A stretch of 64,000 nt of DNA from Liolophura sinensis (taxonomy: Eukaryota > Mollusca > Polyplacophora > Chitonida > Chitonidae): NCBI RefSeq assembly GCF_032854445.1, contig NC_088307.1, positions 5,144,001 through 5,208,000 of the forward strand, read 5' to 3'. Position numbers and translations under genes: made by a program. The notes under the pieces are model-generated. The model did no database searches. It saw only the letters and a list, made by a program, of their open reading frames with translations, and had not been told where the DNA came from. Below are positions 59,801-64,000 of the stretch, in pieces; within the stretch, counting starts at the first letter, position 1, and every line of letters starts with the position of its first letter.

Positions 59801-61325
59801 AGTAAGCGGACTTCCTTCAGAAATGAGGACTTCAGTTTGTTTTACACTTGTTTCACCCATAAACATACAGGCCACCATACATGCACATGTCATAGTGTAA
59901 GTGCAAAAAATTTCAGCAAGATCTTGAGCAGTAAACAATTAAGATGTGTAAAAGGTCTACTGAGACTTGAAGGGTGTCATTAGAGGTGTAGTGCTCCCAC
60001 CCCCACCCCCCCACCTTTTTTTTCCCATCCAATGGCAGGTGTGTTTCGATAGGTAGGTTTAAACAAAAAGAAAAAAACAATGTCTTACTTTTTTAACCAC
60101 TTTATTAATCAAACACCCATTCATTAGTCAAATGTTTCAGGATTTACAGTCAACATTACGTAATATTTTACAGCATTTAAATGCACCAGTTGAGCTCCTT
60201 ATTCTGAATATTTGAAATAGAAGCGATTTCAAAACTGACGAGATGTGTCAGCAGTTATTGATTCATTTAACTCCAAATTTTTCAGCATCTTTGTGGAGGA
60301 GTTAATTGTGAAATGATGGCACTATTAGCAACAGATATATGTAGATGAATGGGAAGATTCTCTTACTTTTCTGACCTTAAATATGGGTCAGTATCGCTGA
60401 CCAGGAGGTGTATAGCCTGTAGCTAGACTACAACAGACCTAGAACCTATATACTGCAAGGAGGTCATGTGAAAATAAATGGGTCACATATTTTTACCCTT
60501 AGGCTATGAGAACCTGATGTGGGATAAAGTCTCCTTTTTTTTTTCCCTACAGACAGACTATTGTTTCTGACCTGTCCGTAGTTTATAGTAGGGCCTGTGA
60601 TATTTACGATGTCCACTTACAGCTGCAGGTGGTCATTCGGCCAGTGGATTCGTGGTTAATACATGTATAATACATCTACATGCACATGTACATGGGATAT
60701 CTGTCTGAAGGGAACTTTTCTCCCTCATGTGTGCATTTTCTGGTCATGCTAGTAGATGCTGTGGCAATGAAATATGATGTTCTCCCTTGAAGATCACATA
60801 ATATTATATTTTTTTTTCTGGAACAAATATGTAGAGTTTTGCTCTTTTCTGTGCCTACATTTAATAAAACATATGACATATCCATGTTATGCTAAAATTT
60901 CTGTGTGGTGTTGGATTATGATTTTGAAAATTCTTGTATTACGAATTAAAATTTAACTGAAAAATTCTATTTACATGTGCACGCTCTTATTATGCACACA
61001 AGTACATGTACATCTGTGATTTGATGACTTCCGATGATAATTTAGTTTCCATTGTTGATAAATGACAACTTTGTTGGTCTATATTTATTGATTAGCATGG
61101 TGATCATTACATAGTTGAACTGTGTTTTGGCGATATTTTCACTTTCAACATCTCCTTTGATACAATTTATTACATTTAATTCATTCTTCCTATTTAATAC
61201 TGCTCCACAGGTTGGGTGTAAGCCATAGCCAAGAAACCCCAGCTTTGTCAGCAAACGCTGGAACCAGGGATGCTACACTGAAGGCCATTTTATCAGCCGA
61301 TATCGTTGCCACGGCAACCAGACAG
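56745..61325 (+). CDS. Start of an unidentified secreted or membrane protein gene (partial; exons 56745-56800, 61211-61325)
   Basis: Exon 1 encodes MWWKNALLLLVTFLTSLYT, a textbook signal peptide or signal anchor, and ends at a strong donor AC|gtaagt. Exon 2 follows a ccacag acceptor, keeps the frame (phase 2 into 0) and encodes LGVSHSQETPALSANAGTRD plus 18 more residues ending TATRQ|gtaaat. The 57 residues are not enough to name a family. The later exons must lie beyond the right edge. The ATG at 56745 is preceded by short upstream ATGs (56649 and 56731) in other frames, so small upstream ORFs may modulate translation. The intron between the two exons holds SINE copies. Splice borders and frame are seen; the existence of the gene is inferred from them. 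Confidence 0.7.
57249..57412 (+). mobile_element. Dominant-family SINE, 3' two-thirds
   Basis: CTCTCCGGCAGTACGTGGGA through GCGTAAAACACCAATCAAAT and the tail, in intron 1 of the unidentified gene. Confidence 0.75.
58259..58514 (+). mobile_element. Full-length SINE of the dominant family (reference copy)
   Basis: Starts GGGCCTCCATGGCTCAGTCG. A box TGGCTCAGTCGG at 58270-58281, B box GAGTTCAAGTTC at 58335-58346, conserved GGCTCTGCCCGGTTTCC and CTTGAGTACGGCGTAAAA 3' part, and a tail of CAAAT units. Flanked by 14-base direct repeats with one mismatch (58245-58258 and 58515-58528), the mark of retroposition. Confidence 0.85.
59265..59412 (+). mobile_element. Diverged SINE 3' part
   Basis: TTTCCTCCCCCAATTAACCT and GCTCTTGAGCATAGAATTTA with an AAATAAAT tail. 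A separate minus-strand tRNA-like head (GCTAACCACCTCAGCCACCG) lies at 59483-59530. Confidence 0.5.
59531..61210. other. Intron of the unidentified gene, nothing recognised
   Basis: AT-rich with homopolymer runs (C at 60000, T at 60018 and 60536). Ends in the exon 2 acceptor. Confidence 0.4.
61211..61325 (+). CDS. Unidentified gene, exon 2
   Basis: 39 codons counting the split one, open only in the frame set by exon 1. Polar and Ala-rich. Borders are ccacag|g and cag|gtaaat. Confidence 0.7.
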
Positions 61326-62304
61326 GTAAATCTTTGTGTAGCCCATTGTGATATAGGAAAAGCCAGACGTGTCGACAGTTGTGGCTGGCATTTGGCCAGA
61401 ATTCAGACGTTGACATTTCTGCCGTAGAGTCATCGTGACCTGCGACTGTCTGGCCTCTGTATGTCTCCTTCTTTCATCTGTTAGTTCAGTTGTCTTTTGT
61501 CAGTTGTTGTGATTGTGTAGTTCAGTTATTAATGTCACTGATGATTTTCTTTGCGCCGCGTGGAAACCATAAATTTATGCTGTTTTGATGCCACATGAAT
61601 AATGTAATTGTACACCTGTACAATTGTGATATATACTAGTTTACATTCATGACTGGAAATGGGCCCTCAACTGTTCCCTCAACATTGCTCAGCAAGTGCA
61701 GTGCAAAGCCTGATATTTTCGGGCTGGTATTGTTTTGAATTACTGTACAAGTAAACATTTTGAAACAATGTCTGGCAAAAGGGTTTGTAAAAAGAGTAAA
61801 TGTATAATTTATGTTGCCAGGTTAACCATGGTAAGATCAACACTGCGTGTTCATGCCGTAAAGGTTAGAACTATCCCAGCAGTTTTTCCTGTTTAAGACA
61901 TACATGTACTTAACATGATCAGAGAGAGTTGAAAAAGCAGGAAATTCATATAAGCAGGCAAAATATAAAGGTTGATTCTCAGTTGTATTTTTATTCCATT
62001 TTTGTGTGATATAAATATGTCCCTTATATACCCCCATGGTGTGAGCCAAACTGTAGTGAGTATTGTGCAATAGACCCAGGTGAAAATTTTTGTTAGTTTT
62101 ATTTAAGAGATCTGTTTCCAATGGTATCAGTTATATACCGCATGTCATGTATGTGAGGTTGATGTCATAAAATGACACCATCACATTGCTCTGGGTTGTC
62201 AGTCTCTTTGTCCTGTCTCGAAGGCTGCCAAGGACCATTCATAGAAGTTAGATCTTTCCTAGGGTTGACAAGCTGCTTGTTCGACAAGCTTTCAAAGGAC
62301 CATT
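61326..62304. other. Intron following exon 2 of the unidentified gene
   Basis: No phase-0 exon with convincing borders was found here or up to the right edge of the window. Confidence 0.35.
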
Positions 62305-62422
62305 AGAGACCTGAAATAAGGAGTTAAAAGTTCAACTTGTAACTTGAAACTAGAATAGGTAAATTAATTCAATTTTGACGTTTAAAGTTACATCTTGTAG
62401 CTTCTAACTATTAAAAGGTCTC
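62305..62422. mobile_element. MITE-like fold-back, second copy
   Basis: Ends AGAGACCT and AGGTCTCT are inverted repeats. The interior shares CTAGAATAGGTAAA with the 42.9-kb element, in reverse. Confidence 0.6.
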
Positions 62423-62771
62423 TATTATGCCTGTATGTATTGTTGGACCCCATGACAATACATGTACATAAGGCAAAACCATGCATCAGGTAAGTAAGAT
62501 TGTAAGTTACTTGACAAAACCTGACAGTTTTACCCCTGCAGCCATGAAATGGAATGTCATCATAGACAAGTATGAAGTGAATTGGACTGGAGTGGGGGTT
62601 ACACACCAGTTTTTGTTTTTTATTCTATCAGCTCAAGTAGATGAATTTTTAATAGTGCTAGTAAAACTTGCATATTAAAATGGTTGTTGGGTCAGTGGTA
62701 TTTAACTCATGTACACACGTACATGCAGTACTGTAGTTTTATAAAATATCAATACCTGCTGGTTTTGATTT

Positions 62772-63002
62772 GATTTGATTTATTATTTATTGATTTGATT
62801 AGTGTATTACCCTGTACTGAAGAATATTACATGTCAGTGGCGGCCAACATTAGGTTCGAATTAAACCAGGCAGAGCCCGGGGGGGGGGGGGGGGGCAGGC
62901 ATGTCAGGAGAGTAAGCCAGCTTGAGCAAGACTGGAACTCACAGCGATCACATTAGTGCACCATGCTGGCACGTTAACCACCTCAGCCACCAAGGCCACT
63001 GC
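62772..63002 (-). mobile_element. Dominant-family SINE, near full length, poly(G) inside
   Basis: The core is followed by about 17 G at 62879-62895 where other copies have GGGGGAAACCC. The head GTTAACCACCTCAGCCACCA is kept. Confidence 0.7.
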
Positions 63003-63082
63003 TGGCCTGAATTATACCCATATGCACATACACTGATATGTGTTGACAATATACGCTTCAACAAATGTGTTTTAAAACTGCC

Positions 63083-63300
63083 TGGACCTCCAGGGCCCAG
63101 CATTTAGCAGTGAGTTCTTGTAGAGCTTATGCTGACTTTGTCTCTGGTCATAGGTGGAAGGGACTACAAGCAAACTGCGGATGGTATTAGGTTCCCACTG
63201 GACTCGGTTCAGTTTCCTCCCAACGTTAGGCTGACTGCTGTCATACGTGTATAAGGGACATAGTCTTGAGTATGGCGTAAATCACCAATCAAATAAATAT
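63083..63300 (+). mobile_element. Dominant-family SINE, diverged, near full length
   Basis: CTTATGCTGACTTTGTCTCT through GAGTATGGCGTAAATCACCA to the tail. Confidence 0.65.
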
Positions 63301-63417
63301 GTATCTCTAAAACCACTTCATAACAGGTGATTTTCCATGTTCACTCTGCTTGTTCAGTATTATAAGATCTTCAAACTCCTTGCATGTTTGCAAGATGTTT
63401 ATTCACTGGCTGTACAT

Positions 63418-63560
63418 GTATGTGGAAAGGTCTGCTAGCAACCTGCGAATGTTTGTGGATTTCCCCTGGGCTCTGCCTCATTTCCTCTTATCATAACGCT
63501 GGCAGCCGTCATAAAAGTGACATGTTCTTGTGTAAGGCGTAAAAGCTCCAATTATCACAT
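63418..63560 (+). mobile_element. Dominant-family SINE 3' half
   Basis: GGAAAGGTCTGCTAGCAACC and TTGTGTAAGGCGTAAAAGCT. The tail is lost. Confidence 0.65.
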
Positions 63561-63617
63561 CAAGAAAGAAGACATTTTGTTGGCATTTAATCATATTCTG
63601 AAGGCAATATTCCGTGC

Positions 63618-63708
63618 AGAATATCCGATCACCATAATGCTGCCTGCCGTCGTATAAGTGAAACATTCTTGAGCACGACGTAAAACACCAATCAAATAAG
63701 TGAATAAT
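63618..63708 (+). mobile_element. Dominant-family SINE 3' end
   Basis: CACCATAATGCTGCCTGCCG to ACACCAATCAAATAAG. Confidence 0.75.
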
Positions 63709-63785
63709 TCTGATCAAAGTGAAGGTTTCTCTTTGTGAAGGGTTTAAGAATTAGGATACTGTGCTTCAATACTAGCCTCTAATTG

Positions 63786-63890
63786 TAGCCATGTAGCCAT
63801 GTAGCCATGTAGCCCTGTAGCCATGTAGCCCTGTAGCCCTGTAGCCATGTAGCCATGTAGCCATGTAGCCCTGTAGCCCTGTAGCCCTGG
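63786..63890. repeat. 8-bp tandem repeat, about 13 copies
   Basis: GTAGCCAT and GTAGCCCT units in mixed order. Confidence 0.95.
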
Positions 63891-64000
63891 GTATGATCAG
63901 CATTCTATGTAGGTGGGCAGGGTGTGTGTTTTATATGCAGTATTTCAAAGCATTTCGTCGGTGTGTTCTAACAGCCTTTGAGTGAATTTTGAAAGGGTAG

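Overview
The window is animal nuclear DNA, most probably from a mollusc or a close lophotrochozoan relative. Genes are split by GT-AG introns, coding density is low, and there are many minisatellites, fold-back elements and tRNA-derived SINEs. The commonest repeat ends in a 3' part containing ACGCCGTACTCAAG and an ATTTATTTGATTGG (or reverse) tail, a type I associate with bivalve and gastropod genomes. The species cannot be named from the sequence.

Three host genes can be supported. (1) A complete SLC5-family sodium/solute (sugar or inositol type) symporter runs on the + strand from 9609 to 42785. I rebuilt it as 15 coding exons whose phases all agree, giving 651 residues. (2) An intronless palmitoyltransferase of ZDHHC24 type, 284 residues, lies at 48224-49078 (+). 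(3) The first two coding exons of a gene for a secreted or membrane protein lie at 56745-56800 and 61211-61325 (+); I cannot identify it and its remainder lies beyond the window.

Layout: 1-2.6 kb is a decayed DIRS-like retroelement. 2.6-9.6 kb is repeat-rich spacer with a full SINE of a second family, a 54-bp array and a 60-bp array. 9.6-42.8 kb is the symporter gene. Its introns hold most of the arrays (115, 20, 31, 110, 28, 16, 54, 16 and 56/63-bp units), a Crypton-like recombinase relic and several MITEs. 42.8-48 kb is spacer with a Gypsy relic (-) and a LINE relic (+). 48.2-49.9 kb is ZDHHC24 with a 43-bp minisatellite in its probable 3' UTR. 50-56.7 kb is spacer with a 45/89-bp array and SINEs. 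From 56.7 kb to the end is the third gene, whose introns hold a nearly intact SINE with target-site duplications.

The most unusual structure is at 38991-41215. The last 30 coding bases of symporter exon 13, together with its 5' splice site, have been copied about 38 times into the following intron. The result is a tandem field of near-consensus splice donors, partly ordered into a 119-bp higher-order repeat. Two other introns of the same gene also have tandem repeats that begin at or within a few bases of their 5' splice sites.
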